A DNA stretch of 64,000 nucleotides from Anthostomella pinea (Eukaryota; Ascomycota; Sordariomycetes; Xylariales; Xylariaceae), in NCBI GenBank assembly GCA_963556695.1, contig CAUWAG010000012.1, forward strand, positions 930,001-994,000. The letters are read 5' to 3'. The position numbers and the translations under genes were made by a program. Under the pieces are notes generated by a model. It was not told the origin of the DNA. It worked only from the letters and a program-made list of their open reading frames with translations, and did no database searches. Positions 30,884 through 41,714 of this stretch are shown here, piece by piece (within the stretch, counting starts at the first letter, position 1; each line of letters begins with the position of its first letter).

Positions 30884-31102
30884 GCGCCACTTATGTGTCT
30901 TAAACAAGCTGCACTTTTGGCGCTTCCAGTACGACTCCTGCTAGACCATTTAATAACGTGAGAAAGCTGGCACATCTAGAATTGACTTACATACTCGTAA
31001 ACGTCAGATTTCCGCTTCTATACGTTTAGTGCGGCATAAAAGACCTAAAAGCATACTTTCACAGACATCGCAAGTGCTGGAGGCACCCTTCCACCGACAG
31101 GG
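30884..31102 (-). repeat. Dispersed repeat, about 220 bp (inverted partner 10545-10771)
   Basis: Begins GCGCCACTTATGTGTCTTAA directly after the SINE-like copy and matches the reverse complement of 10545-10771 with a few substitutions and a short gap near 30973. Confidence 0.85.
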
Positions 31103-31287
31103 CACAAATTTTCAGTACGCTATGCTAGAACTTGTTAAAAATTGCCCTCGTTTCTAGTTTAACATATAAGTACTAAGAAAACATCCTCGTCTGATCTCGA
31201 CGCCAACTTCAGCCATCCAAGCTCAGGTACCCTGCCGATAATCGCAGGGTTCCTCTTATCAGCTAGATATTTCCTTCCATAACACTG

Positions 31288-31866
31288 TCACGAATCAATG
31301 GACGGGTCCTCGGGGTCGTAGAATTGCCACACTATGGTGATGCCCCAGACCTCCAGTATGAAGAACAAGTAAACGTCCAAGTGTAATGCCCGCACACCTG
31401 TCGCTTCCTCATCACCTAAACTTAATGCCAATCCAGGTACAAACTTGTCTTCACCGATGACCCCTTGGCCAAGCCTCGTGATACAAGCCGTATTGACCTG
31501 ATGAATATCCTCCGTGTAATATTGGCTGATATTCAGCATAATATTGGCGTCGTGAAGGAGAATATCTCTCCGTTGTTCGTTCGACCATTTGTACCGCTTT
31601 AGGCATTTGAAGAAGAGATCTTTGTGAGGTAACCCGGAGCGATCAATAGCATTCGGGTAAGTATGCTCCTTGTGTGTCAGGCCCAGAGCCAAGTAGATGG
31701 GCTCCTCCGTTTTATCCATTGCGACCCATGATCCTTCCTTATCGAGCTTCGTGAGATCGCTGCCACAAAGAAATGGCAAGAAACCGTCAGCCTTGACAAT
31801 GTTGCACCATTCACTACTCTCAAACACCTTTTCCATCAGACCAAGCTTTCTCGAAGAGTTGGTCAT
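31288..31866 (-). CDS. Hypothetical protein, 192 aa
   Basis: Uninterrupted from ATG 31864-31866. No domain recognised. Contains SGLPHKDLFFKCLKRYKWSN, LLHDANIMLNISQYY and a hydrophobic C-terminal stretch (VYLFFILEVWGITIVW) that could be a membrane segment or a buried strand. It may be a genuine gene or an exon, since its amino-acid composition is balanced and it lacks nonsense codons. A partial hAT copy lies just downstream on the other strand. Confidence 0.45.
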   Translation of the reverse strand: MTNSSRKLGLMEKVFESSEWCNIVKADGFLPFLCGSDLTKLDKEGSWVAMDKTEEPIYLALGLTHKEHTYPNAIDRSGLPHKDLFFKCLKRYKWSNEQRRDILLHDANIMLNISQYYTEDIHQVNTACITRLGQGVIGEDKFVPGLALSLGDEEATGVRALHLDVYLFFILEVWGITIVWQFYDPEDPSIDS

Positions 31867-31954
31867 TCTCAGTTCACCACAGGTTCAGGTGATGGGTTAG
31901 CCCCTGATGTATAATCGCAGCTAGTCAGAGGAAAGCGGAGGTGTAGTGTAAGAT

Positions 31955-32450
31955 ATGATGGTACAACCCATGTCAGCAGAGTGTGAGAGACTCTTTTCGG
32001 CAGCAGGCCAAATGGTTACCCCATTGCGCAATGCTTTTGAGGCCGACATCATCGGAATGTGCCAGGTACTACGATCATGGTTACGCGCTGGTATTATTAG
32101 GGACCTAGACCCTCTCTTTTACCCTGTTAGTGAAGAGGACGACGAGCACAAAGTCATGAGGATGACCGATCAGGAGCTGGCAGAGTGGACACGAGCATGG
32201 CTCAACACCATGGATTCTATTGGCGATGAGCAATAAGTACGTATGAATGCATTCGTTTAAATGACTATCAACTAACCCGCGAGAGGCAAAAAACCAACAG
32301 CAGGCACGCAAATCACGATCGAGAGCAGCTAGATAGCTTGTCAATATAATCCACGAAATCCACCCAATTCCACAAGGACCCCTGGTTGATCAACACCACG
32401 AGCTTCATTCGTGTAATTGGATCCATTCAATGTCACGGAAGGCCATGGTG
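31955..32450 (+). mobile_element. hAT transposon 3' relic (family 2), copy 2
   Basis: Encodes the hAT dimerisation signature PMSAECERLFSAAGQMVTP...FEADIIGMCQVLRSWLR, followed by an acidic tail to TAA at 32234 and about 200 bp of 3' sequence shared with 19880-20285. The N-terminal two thirds of the transposase are missing. Confidence 0.85.
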
Positions 32451-33206
32451 GAGTGGATTGCGTTGGTCCCAGCCCTGAGCACGCCTGTCGTCCACGGGGG
32501 GCTTTGGGACGTGTAGGAGGACTTCACGGAGGTCCGTAGACTTCTGAGAGCACTGATAGATCAGGGCGGTCCGTGGTTCATCGTAGAAGAGGGCCTAAAT
32601 CTTCAAAAGTCGTCTTTACCAGCGAATTCTGTCCACTGGAAGCGGTACTCGAGCTTGTCGAGCTGGATGTTCATGATGCGCTGGTTCAAGTGATAGGGAC
32701 GTTGCGCCGCTGCGTCGCCATTAACCGTTAGCTGCGCCAACGATGACCTAGAGCAACCCATGATGTAGAGCCCCTTTTTGGCGCGACGTTGCGGCTGCAG
32801 CTTGTCACTCGACAAGCTCCACCATAATATATAACCGTCGTGGGTGGGCAAGCCCCGTCCACGAAAGCAAGTACGTTGAAATAGGGTTCGATCGCAATGT
32901 TCTAGTCAATGGACGGCTGTATCAACACCGACACAGATGGCCGCCTCGAATCTCGGTCTAAATATAAAGACCGGTTTAATTAGACTATAAAGGGTTTTCA
33001 ATTTTCTGAGCTACCTAGCCGCTAGTTTCTGCCTTGGCACAAACAAAAAGTACAAATGAATGGATAGTGGGCTGAACTAAAACGAATGTGATAAACCCAA
33101 TGTAGCAAACGTCTGGAACCAGCCCAGCCTCGACATAGATTCTAAAGGAAATCCCAGCTTATTCAAGACGCATCCTGCCCTACCTCATGCTCGCCGTCTG
33201 TAGGTC
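32451..33206. other. Mostly unassigned; weak repeat at 32745-32830
   Basis: Minus-strand bases near 32760-32830 (GAGCTTGTCGAGTGACAAGC, CTGCAGCCGCAACGTCGCGCC) resemble 40745-40795, so a dispersed fragment is present. No supported gene. The 3' UTR of the 366-aa gene should lie near 33000-33206. Confidence 0.4.
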
Positions 33207-34307
33207 TCACTCGTTTACCTCCATTCCAATCTTCAAGGCCGGATCTGGGGATGGAGATCTTTCTTCGCCTCCTTTTCCCTCCTCTGTACGATACTTCTGG
33301 TACTTCTCCTCAAACCGCTTGGCCGCCATGATGATGGCAACATCCGCAGACTTGATCGACTGGTTTTTAGGGATAAGAATCTTGTCACCCATCATAATGT
33401 CTGTGGTAGGTGGTGGGTACGAAACACTCCAAAGCCGCCTAACAGTGCTCCTAGTCTCCCAACTCTTAACATATTGAGGAACACCATCTTTGTAACCATT
33501 TAAAAGCTTTACTTTAACCAGGGTATATGGCGTCGTCCTCCGTTTACCCTCACCTTTACGAGGCCAATTCTTCGGGTTCAGTAGCTTGAGGGGGTCCTCA
33601 TCGTTGTCCGGATGCACCCAAGCCACGCCCTGGATTCCTTTGATGCACCCTTTCGTGAATTCATACCGGCCGTTTATTTTATTCTCTCCTGGCCGGTTAG
33701 CTGACAGGTTCCTTGCCTCATCCTTTATCAAAGGTGTTGAAACGTCGCTCTGCCTCTTCATGCGATACCTGGAAACGCTCTGCGGCCCGTATTGAACAAT
33801 TACATGTGGGACACCTCGGACACCCGGGACCCAACCCACATGTTTCACATCACCGTCATCATTGTGGTTAGAGCCTGGGCTCAACTCTTCCAAGATATCT
33901 TGGGGAGAAACCGTTTCTTCTCCGTCGTCGTCCACATCCGTCTTGCTTGTGTCTCCCGCTTTGGGTGAGTTACTACCCCTGGCATGATTGGACTTTAGTT
34001 CCTGCGCTCCTGGTGCTGGGGAGTGTGGCACAAAGAGGCCGTCTTCTTCTTTTACTCCCGAACTATCGGGCTCTGCGTTGTCGGGATCATCAAGGTCCAT
34101 CCGATCTTTTTCGATTTCCTTACGAAGTGCCTCAGCCTTTCGTAAAGAGCTGGAATCGTTGGTCGTCTTGAGTTGTTCTTCTATGACAGCTAGCCTAGCT
34201 TGTTCCGCTTCGAGTTTGCTATTTCTCTCTGCTAGATTTCTCGGCTTGTTCTTCATCACCCCACGGGTGTTCGGTCGTTTTTGCCCAGGGGTATCACGAG
34301 GGGGCAT
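33207..34307 (-). CDS. Intact orphan protein, 366 aa
   Basis: Uninterrupted from ATG 34305-34307 to the stop at 33207. Residues 20-75 form a charged coiled coil (LAERNSKLEAEQARLAVIEE...LRKEIEKDRMDLDD); 75-160 is acidic and disordered; 160-330 looks globular, with GVRGVPHVIVQYGPQSVSRY, GRYEFTKGCIKGIQGVAWVH, KNWPRKGEGKRRTTPYTLVK and WETRSTVRRLWSVSY; the C-terminus is charged. I do not recognise the family. No signal peptide or membrane segment. A TATAAATA-like sequence lies about 65-75 bp upstream (34371-34383). It is one of the few long intact non-transposon frames in the window and may be under selection. Confidence 0.7.
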   Translation of the reverse strand: MPPRDTPGQKRPNTRGVMKNKPRNLAERNSKLEAEQARLAVIEEQLKTTNDSSSLRKAEALRKEIEKDRMDLDDPDNAEPDSSGVKEEDGLFVPHSPAPGAQELKSNHARGSNSPKAGDTSKTDVDDDGEETVSPQDILEELSPGSNHNDDGDVKHVGWVPGVRGVPHVIVQYGPQSVSRYRMKRQSDVSTPLIKDEARNLSANRPGENKINGRYEFTKGCIKGIQGVAWVHPDNDEDPLKLLNPKNWPRKGEGKRRTTPYTLVKVKLLNGYKDGVPQYVKSWETRSTVRRLWSVSYPPPTTDIMMGDKILIPKNQSIKSADVAIIMAAKRFEEKYQKYRTEEGKGGEERSPSPDPALKIGMEVNE

Positions 34308-34637
34308 TTTGGAAACAAGGTTGAGATTGCAATGCCAAACGAGTCAATTGGAAGAAAGGAATAGACAACGTGATATATTTATACACGATTGTATATAGAG
34401 AGGCCCGGAAGAAGCGCTAACGGGGCGTTTCCTGGACTGGTTCGACCCCTAAACTGTGTAGTGTGTTATGGTTCTAATTTAAGGTCGGCAAGTGATTCTC
34501 CTGGGGTCTAAAGTAGATATTAGTACAGGATGAGTGAAAAGGAGCCGTATCCACGGGAAGGGGTAGATTTCCAGTTTCAGTCTCTTTAAAGTCGCCACTT
34601 ACAGTGCCAATCGGACGAGATCTTAAAATATTTTGCG

Positions 34638-34841
34638 TGTTGGATCCATGCGATTCCAGCCTGCAAACCACCTATACCAGGACCCACATGTATGATTAGA
34701 TAAGTGATTAGATACCGGATTGCGAGGTCACTTAGCCAGACCTTCAGGTCCAGCTAGACCTCCCAATCCAACCATCAGCAACATCATGACCTTGACCCCA
34801 TACTCGAGTATTATGATTGATCGTTCAAGCCTGTTCCAACA
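34638..34841 (+). repeat. Solo LTR, family A, 204 bp, TSD TTGCG
   Basis: Starts TGTTGGATCC and ends GTTCCAACA, so the terminal TGTTGGA/TCCAACA is a perfect inverted repeat. Exact flanking duplication TTGCG at 34633-34637 and 34842-34846. Same family as 18138-18340 and 61089-61291. Confidence 0.96.
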
Positions 34842-35146
34842 TTGCGGTCGATAAATGCCATCTCTATCGACCAAGGGATAAAACTGCACAAGGAAAGATC
34901 CTAGCACAAGAGGCAAAACTAGCTCAGCTCACAAAAGCCTCTGCAGTAGAACTACCCGTCAAGTGGCACACTTATGCCCTCCCGAACTGCCCAACTAGAC
35001 TTACCAACATCGAACTTGAAGACATGGAGATCACATCCGAAATGACCCTAGATGAATGCGAATTCCAGACCGGCCGCCGCCAGGTAAACGCACGAATATA
35101 AAAAAACGGTCCCAACGAGTCCGGCCAAGACTCTGTACCAACGTGT

Positions 35147-35240
35147 ATCATGAGCAGAAATTGGACCATTATAGGCAGGAACGGGATTATGGGCGGGAAC
35201 TGGATCATGACCAAGAACGTCTAAAAAATTGTGACGCTGC
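35147..35240 (+). repeat. Degenerate 18-bp coding-type tandem repeat
   Basis: Translates as HEQKLDHYRQERDYGRELDH and onward, i.e. imperfect hexapeptide units of ELDHEQ type. The same unit occurs at 7515-7560 with 7742-7770, 41315-41455 (minus strand) and 62055-62115. Confidence 0.65.
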
Positions 35241-35588
35241 TTATTGCACTCCAATTCACGCCAAGATTACCAAGAGAGTCATTTTGAGCCACGGGTCTTG
35301 CTCAGGTAGACTTCCGTAGTAAATGACATGTGTCTGTTCTGGATGCCTCTGAGGGTTGGTTTTGGCCAGGCCTGGGATTCATTTCCTGAAAACTTTGAAA
35401 ATGGTTGTTTAATAACTTGTCTACTGACGTCAGAATTAGTCGCGTCTAAACCCGGATCTCGAGTATCGTATTTACATACCATTCTTCTCTCGCATTTGAT
35501 TTCTCTTGATACAAGAGAGGTAGATCAAGTCTTTTCTTCGGTATTATATCTAGCAAGTCGACAGAGTAAACATTAGATTGACATCGCA
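35241..35588. other. Upstream region of the 113-aa gene
   Basis: No gene or repeat recognised; a putative promoter region for 35589. Confidence 0.3.
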
Positions 35589-35988
35589 ATGGATAGTGAA
35601 CCTGAAGTTTTGGGTGCTGGCTTGTCAGAGTTCGATGGCGATTATGAAGGTATAGTTCCTTATCTTTCAAGTCTCATCATAACGATATAATAACAGCTGT
35701 TATATAGACAGCATCGAATCAGACTCTATCAGTTCTATTGATCCCTTGGACAGCCCAGGAAGTTTGCAGGACTTTGTCGTCTCTGACAACGACTCGAACA
35801 GCAACGGAAGTTCATTCCAAGAAAATCAAGAAAATCGAAAGAAAATCAACGAAGAGACCGTCCCGTTTATCAAGAATCAGCACTTGCGTAACTTCAATCT
35901 GAGATTATCCGACCTTATGCAGGCATTGCTAGAAGTGCAGAAAGAGCTGCAGAAAATTGTGGATGTGCTTGAACACAACCTCGCATAG
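35589..35988 (+). CDS. Two-exon small coiled-coil protein, 113 aa
   Basis: Exon 1 35589-35649, intron 35650-35707 (GTATAG...TATATAG, 58 bp), exon 2 35708-35988. Splicing joins DGDYE to DSIESDSISS in frame and gives 113 residues. The N-terminal half is acidic and Ser-rich (SDNDSNSNGSS); the C-terminal half is a coiled coil (LRLSDLMQALLEVQKELQKI). No signal peptide. Family unknown. The clean splice sites and phase make this a credible expressed gene. Confidence 0.55.
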
Positions 35989-36206
35989 CCATGGCCAGTA
36001 TGCGTAGCTAAAAACTCATTGGACGGACACGTGAGCCATGTTTTCTGTTACAACGCGTATAGGACAACCGTTGCGCCATGAGGCAAAAGCTTCAACAATG
36101 ACCCGAATGGTCATTGACTCCTATTTCTGTACTATATGCATTACTCCGCACAGCGACCCACTGTGCGACCGTAACACTATGCCTCCTCTCTCTAAGGCAT
36201 GCCCTC
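35989..36206. other. Spacer before the LINE ORF1
   Basis: Probably LINE 5' leader; nothing else seen. Confidence 0.3.
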
Positions 36207-37498
36207 ATGCCGTGCCATAGGGTGGACAAGGTCTTATGCGGCTTTGGCTATAATACAGGGAAACCCCAAGGCTTTAGATACAGAACCCCGGTACCGGGTG
36301 ACAAAGCCGATACCGGCTGCAGAGCTAGGCCTTGCCTGCTTACTGACGACGCTGCTAGAGGTGGAGAGAGATCCAAACCTCTATCGGCAACTGCGGGAAT
36401 CGAACCTAGGGGAGCCATACAGGCTCCCCCAAGCACCGCTGCCTTTGGAAAGGAAGCTGCTCGACCTAAAGCCAATCTTGCGCACACTGCCATTCTGACA
36501 TACATACAAGACACGGAACATAAAGCTAAGGTGAAAAAGGACGTCCTTTCAGACCTTGCCAAGACCCTCGACAGCCTCGTCGACAGCTACAGGTCGGAGC
36601 ACCAGCTGGAACATAAAGAGGAAGCCAAAGACATCATCTCTGCCATCCTCACCTACCTGAACGCAGCAGTATTCTCAAACAACCACGGAAACGTCTACGC
36701 CCCCATCCGGCTCAGCAGTTCGCCACCTGATTCCCAGAAACCCAGGAGCCAGACCGCGGGGGTCAAATCGATTTCATTTGCAGAGGTCGCAGCTCGAGGA
36801 ATGCAACACAGGCCACCCAGCTCCACAACAAGGAGCACAAATACAAGGACTTCACCCCAGCCCAGGTCCACCGCCTATACTAATTCCACCCCTGCGCCCC
36901 ACACGGACAAGAGGATCCTCATCAGACTCAGCTTCGAGCGGCGCACACACAGAGACAGGCCCTTCTCGCTAAGGGCTGCGCTCTGCAAGGAATTCGCAGC
37001 AGATGGGATCACGCTTAAGGACATCCCTGAGATCACGCAGACTGCCACGGGTTGGGCCATCACACTCGGCAACATGGCAATCAAACAACAGCTGCTGGAA
37101 CCCGAAGCCAAGCTGAGGGTGCAAAAGATCACGGGCGCAGACGCTGTGGAAGTATCCGAAACCTGGTACAATTACGTGGTACCCAGCGTCCCATACTCCT
37201 TCCCATCATATATGGAGCCAAAGACGTGATCTACGACGAGGCCTTTGCCCAGACAGGGCTCCAGCCGGTTGATTGCAGACCCTCGAGGCACGGACCAGAT
37301 CCAGCCACCGGACGCGGGACATGGATAATCTCCTTTCACGCCCCAGCCAAGGCATTCCGCCTCTTTAATGACTGCGTCTATTGCGTCCCGGTCGGATCTC
37401 ACCATGGCCGTACCCTAACCACCCATCCAGCTACCAACCTCCTCTTTTCATATCCCCAGGTGGAGTACTCATGCCGAGCAGATGTCCATGTCCCTTGA
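36207..37498 (+). pseudogene. Tad-type LINE ORF1 (Gag-like), frameshifted
   Basis: A frame from ATG 36207 to about 37195 contains a coiled-coil-like region (KKDVLSDLAKTLDSLVDSYR), a Pro/Ser/Thr-rich middle and an RRM-like part (RILIRLSFERRTHRDRPFSL...GWAITLGNMAIKQQLLE). At about 37198 the coding passes to another frame, which continues YGAKDVIYDEAFAQTGLQP, SRHGPDPATGRGTWIISFHA and FRLFN to 37498. These words match the Gag of fungal Tad1-like non-LTR elements. Zinc knuckles expected downstream are missing, so the element is truncated at about 37498. Confidence 0.78.
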
Positions 37499-39063
37499 GA
37501 TTATGATAACCAGGCAGGCTGGCGTCTAGCCCCCGAGTCGCGCTGCCTAAGAGGCTAAGTAACATCACTGGCCAATATGCAATGCGCACGACAACGATAT
37601 TGGCTAACGCCATCAACAGTTTGGTACATGTGCTACCCTCTGACATGGGTATAGGATTGCAGCCATGATGGAGGTTGGAGCTTTGGTAGCATTGCTTCCC
37701 ACTAGGGGGAAATCCTAGCAGCGCCTGCTTGCAGCCGAGGTTGCCGGAATGCCCACGTCCACCAGTCCCGCTGGAAGTTCGATTGTGTATGTACCGATTG
37801 CGTATGTACTAGGGAGGAAGAATGACAGGGGAGGGGTGAGAGCCGCTGCTGCGAATTGACCCGCTCGCTTCTTGTCAGGGGCTGGGAACTGATGCTGCTT
37901 GTGGTGTGGCGATTCAAGGGGTCGCCTGCGTTGTCACGCCAGGCTCAGCCCACCCATAACCATCGTTGGCGGCTGCCGAATCACCTGAACCCCTGTTTCT
38001 GATAATGATTAGTTATCACTTTGTGATTCTCCAGCCTGATTTGGCAATTAGGCAATCATGGGGGCAACGCTGTCAGTCCACCAATTTGGCTCTGACCCAC
38101 ATTCAGGAGCTAGAAGGGCGGATACAGGACCTCGAACATCGCGTCGACTACCTCGAAGTTGGCAAGGACCTGGCTGTAGCCGCGGTGTGCGTCATCAAAC
38201 GCGATGGAGCTGAGGGCGTGAATTAGCACTAGGAACGTTGGGAAGCTCAAGCCATTGAACGGGGCATACCTAGGGCTCCAGGCGTCATTTAATGCCCGAG
38301 AAAATGGCCAGTTTGGAAACCTGCCAGGGCGTGTTCAGGATGACTCAGGCATCCCGGAACCCAGTAGAGACTGCCGGCCTATAGATGTAAACGTCCTGGC
38401 ATGAACATTCACGCAAGCTGTTTCCCATGAAGGTACCTCACCACTAACGTGATGACCTGCTTGAACTGTGTTGGTGCTGACAGACCGGTGCATGGCCATG
38501 CAGACTCGTGCAGCCTAGCAGCGCTGTGACTGCTGTAGGCGTTGTGATGTGCTTTAAATTCTTTACCGATGCGCAACTTGGAAGCCCGACGTGACATCAA
38601 TGCCACTCTCTGGGTCTTGGAATACTACCCCGGAGCCCGCATGGCAGGCCTGATAGAGGACCTCCCGCATACCGTCTCAGGCTGAGCCTGTTGGAGTACA
38701 TGTACCGCTCTCCTGCTGGCGTGCCGATTACAGAACTTGCGTGCGGTCAGGCTGCTTCTCAACAACAGCGCGAGCACCGCGCAGCCCGACAAAGCAGATC
38801 ACTATCAAGGTGCCTGGACGTGCACAGCTGCTAGGCTCACAGACATCTTCGCAGCCTTACTACCGACAGAGGTTCTCCTTTCTTCCCCCCTCACTACACC
38901 ACCCGAATACTACGAGCTCCCAAAACGCACAACCATTCATCCAGACCCGACTACGGGATAAATTCGCGTCATGCCGTGCGACGGTGTATGTTCTCTCCAC
39001 GTCGGTCCTAGGCCTGGTTCCGAGATGATGCTGACCAGTGTATTTTTCAGGTAAACCATAAAA
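37499..39063. other. Unassigned, degenerate
   Basis: No gene supported. An open frame at 37966-38226 carries a short coiled-coil-like stretch (LTHIQELEGRIQDLEHRVDY) but has no other support. The stretch may contain decayed LINE sequence, since Gag lies upstream and RNase H downstream on the same strand. Confidence 0.35.
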
Positions 39064-39303
39064 AAGACTTCTTCTGTCTACGTCAACTCAACGAGGTCAA
39101 ACCAAAGAGCAAAGTCCTTCAAGGCTTGGTTCCAAGCACTGCCTCCAGAGGATCTGGTAGTGTTCTCAGACGGGTCCAACGTAGGATACGGCTACGCGGT
39201 CTACCAGGGCGGGCACTTAGTCGCCTCAAACAGGGGCCACCTACACCCATGCTCCATTGTATTCGACGCGGAAGTGGTAGGAGCATGCAGCAAAGATTGG
39301 TAG
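39064..39303 (+). pseudogene. LINE ORF2 RNase H fragment
   Basis: Translates KAWFQALPPEDLVVFSDGSN, GYGYAVYQGGHLVASNRGHL, IVFDAEVVGAC. SDGS carries the first catalytic Asp and DAEVVGA the Glu of a retroelement RNase H of the type found in fungal Tad/I-clade LINEs. The frame ends at TAG 39301. The reverse transcriptase is missing. It may be the remnant of the same element as 36207-37498. Confidence 0.78.
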
Positions 39304-39774
39304 TAAGGATGAAGCATTTGTTTGCGCAGCATCTCGGCTGATACCTGGGTGTAACACTGGATTGAAAGGCCTATGCACGTGAAGAGGTCTAGCCGGGCTC
39401 CCCGAGTGGCCAGCAGCCCGACCCTCCAGCCACCTCGCGGTCTGTGCAGCGTTCTTGCGCAATGGGAGCCAAAGCCGACAGCAGGGTGTGTAAAGCTGGT
39501 GGGTGGGTATTAATCCTCGTGATTTGAACGACTGCAAGCCTAGGGTGAGGATACGCTGCAGGGTCCCTCCGATTGTCGGATTAGGGTCGGGTTGGTCCAG
39601 AACCATAAAAAAACACGGTGGATGGCGGGGCCGGTGCTGATCAGAATCAGTGTTCGCGTGTTGAGAAGGCCTGGTCCCGTAGTACTCATTTGTAAACCGG
39701 TCTGCCTCATGAGGTCTTTCTTCTCGTCCATGGCAGGGTACGGATGGTTTAGATGGTAAACCAACCACGCACTG

Positions 39775-39894
39775 TCACGGCGAGCTTACTGAGGAGCTGG
39801 GACAAGGCCGGCAGCAAGCAGCTATTACTCTATTGACGAGAATATCAAGACTAAGGAGGAAAGGAAGAGAGAGAAAGCTAGGTACAGCGGGAGG
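39775..39894 (+). repeat. LTR-retroelement 3' internal fragment (partner 58388-58506)
   Basis: TCACGGCGAGCTTACTG... through GGTACAGCGGGAGG matches 58388-58506, where the GGGAGG purine tract is followed directly by an LTR. Here it is followed by a different sequence (TGTCCCTTTAAGGGGATCC), possibly a divergent LTR start. Confidence 0.6.
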
Positions 39895-40509
39895 TTGTCC
39901 CTTTAAGGGGATCCTCCAGTCAGATCCTTCCCTTATTGGGAGGTATCGGCTTATCATGTGGGAAGGTCTGTGCAGGCCGTCACACGCACGGAGCTTGTCT
40001 GTTGTCTCCTTGGGAATATTGCCCCGGCGCTTCCGTTGCTTGCTACCGCCATTTGTCCCGATGCCAAACTCGCCAATACGCACGGATATCTCGTGGAACT
40101 GTTGGCCATACGTCTCTGGAGAGAAGGACGTGCAATCAAATGGATAGACCGACCCGAACGATAGGGTCTTGACTCGGTGGGGGTGGTGGTATCTGTAGCC
40201 GTAGTTCGCTTGTCGATACCCGGGCGGTGCGGCCGCTTCCATCCCGTCGCTGTGGCTAGGCGCCAGGCCTGGCCTCCTTTTGGGCTCTTGGACATAGTCG
40301 TCACCCGGGTGGCTCTGAATCCGGTGCACCTTAGCTGCGTGTCGCTCGAGGTTCAACAGCGGTAGACTTGGTAAGGTGGCGGAACGAGCTTCGACTCGCT
40401 CGTGAACTTCAACCTTGACTGGCGACCTCATAGATGGTAAAGCGCCGTTTCCGACGTAAGGGCGTGTCCTGCTCGATATTCCCCATACTTCCGGGGCTAG
40501 CTGGTGCAT
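39775..40509 (-). CDS. Hypothetical ORF, 244 aa, overlapping a repeat
   Basis: ATG 40507-40509, uninterrupted. The C-terminal 45 residues are antisense to the retroelement fragment 39775-39894. The rest (GMEAAAPPGYRQANYGYRYH, SFGSVYPFDCTSFSPETYGQ, GGSKQRKRRGNIPKE) has no recognised domain. Possibly a chance frame in LTR sequence. Confidence 0.25.
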   Translation of the reverse strand: MHQLAPEVWGISSRTRPYVGNGALPSMRSPVKVEVHERVEARSATLPSLPLLNLERHAAKVHRIQSHPGDDYVQEPKRRPGLAPSHSDGMEAAAPPGYRQANYGYRYHHPHRVKTLSFGSVYPFDCTSFSPETYGQQFHEISVRIGEFGIGTNGGSKQRKRRGNIPKETTDKLRACDGLHRPSHMISRYLPIREGSDWRIPLKGQPPAVPSFLSLPFLLSLDILVNRVIAACCRPCPSSSVSSP

Positions 40510-41059
40510 CCTTCTGTTAGTATTTCTGGCAATGTCCTGCCATAGTACAGTGTACTGCAGTCATTCTAATGTAAGCTGATGAGACGTCCGCTGCGGCTTC
40601 ATATCAGCACAAGACCTAGATACTTCATGGAAGAACTCGTCGCGTCTGACAAATACACGGATTGTCCGTATCAAAAGCGCTAGAAGCCATTGGCCGGAGA
40701 GGCTGTGATAGAGTTTGTACGCACTGAACTGGCCCTCATCATAATGGAGGTGGTCGAGCGACAAGCTGCAGCCTCAATATCGCGCCAAATAGCAAGAAAG
40801 CTACGCAAGCCCTATGCCCCTATCGAGGCCAGTCCTGAAGCGTAGCGGTCTAATGTAACAAAAGCTAGAAGGATGCGGGGAGTAAACACGCCTGAGGCCG
40901 TTGCATCGACTGTGCGCGGTAAACAGAGGCCCAGTCTCTAGCCATTCCCATTCTGGACCTGGAGCTTGCTCAGGCAGGCGAATGTAGGGGATGGCATGTC
41001 TGTAAAGCGGACAGTCGGGCGACTCCCGGCAACTGGTTGGAAAGAGGAACGTCTGCCGC
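40510..41059. other. Unassigned; weak repeat near 40745-40795
   Basis: ATGGAGGTGGTCGAGCGACA, then CAAGCTGCAGCC and CGCGCCAAATAG, resembles the minus strand at 32760-32830. No supported gene. Confidence 0.35.
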
Positions 41060-41165
41060 CTGCGACTGCAGCATTGGGGCCCGGCAGTCAAAGATGTGGA
41101 GGTACCTCGAACAGATCGCAGTGCTGGAGCAAGAAACTCGACAGTCACGGATCTGGCGGACTGCG
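41060..41165 (+). repeat. 57-bp minisatellite unit pair (inverted partner 55576-55860)
   Basis: CCTGCGACTGCAGCATTGGG through GCAAGAAACTCGACAGTCACG matches the reverse complement of the 55576-55860 array and its edge. Only about 1.5 units are present here. Confidence 0.7.
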
Positions 41166-41314
41166 TCTGCTTGTAGAGATCAACATATCATCCACAACTA
41201 GCTCAAAAGCCAGATCTCGGTTTGGCCTTTGAGTAGTAGTATGAATAGCGACGCTTCAGCTCCTTACCACGTCTTGTTATTCTGCTTTTAATACACTCAT
41301 AGGGCAGGTGTTGC

Positions 41315-41455
41315 TGTCCATGATCCAGTTCCTGGTCATAGTTCACTTCTCGCTCACGGTCCAGTTCCTATTTCATAATCCACTTCTCAACCGTGGTTCA
41401 GCTCCTGTTCACGATCCAGTCCCTGCTCATGATTCAGTTCCAACTTCCCTAACCG
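41315..41455 (-). repeat. Degenerate 18-bp coding-type tandem repeat
   Basis: The minus strand reads ELNHEQGLDREQELNHG, then further imperfect units with stops, the same ELDHEQ-type hexapeptide as at 35147 and 62055. Confidence 0.65.
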
Positions 41456-41539
41456 TTTTTAAAGTCATCCAATGATCAATTACCACCTCGCGCAGGCTTG
41501 ACCTAGACAAGGTAATTAATAAGCAGATGTGCTAACTAC

Positions 41540-41714
41540 TGTTAAATGGGAGCCGGAAATGGACACCGGATGATCTCCAATGGGGCAGAGACGCACAGGG
41601 CATCTGACCCACCCAATAGATCATCGATTTCTACACGCTCAAGGGGTGAAGGAGACGAAGAACAACAGAATACTCTTCACAACCAAAACGATCTCAACTC
41701 GCTTGCATCTGACA
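41540..41714 (+). repeat. LTR, family C, about 175 bp
   Basis: TGTTAAATGGGAGCCGG... to ...GCTTGCATCTGACA matches 58507-58688 (TGTTGAATGGGAGCCGG... to GCATCTGACA). TG/CA ends are present. The flanks ACTAC and CATAT are not a duplication, so a decayed or recombined copy. Confidence 0.75.

Noticed and set aside
39241..39768. 175-codon minus-strand frame
   Set aside because: Starts at GTG, overlaps the RNase H fragment antisense and has no domain.
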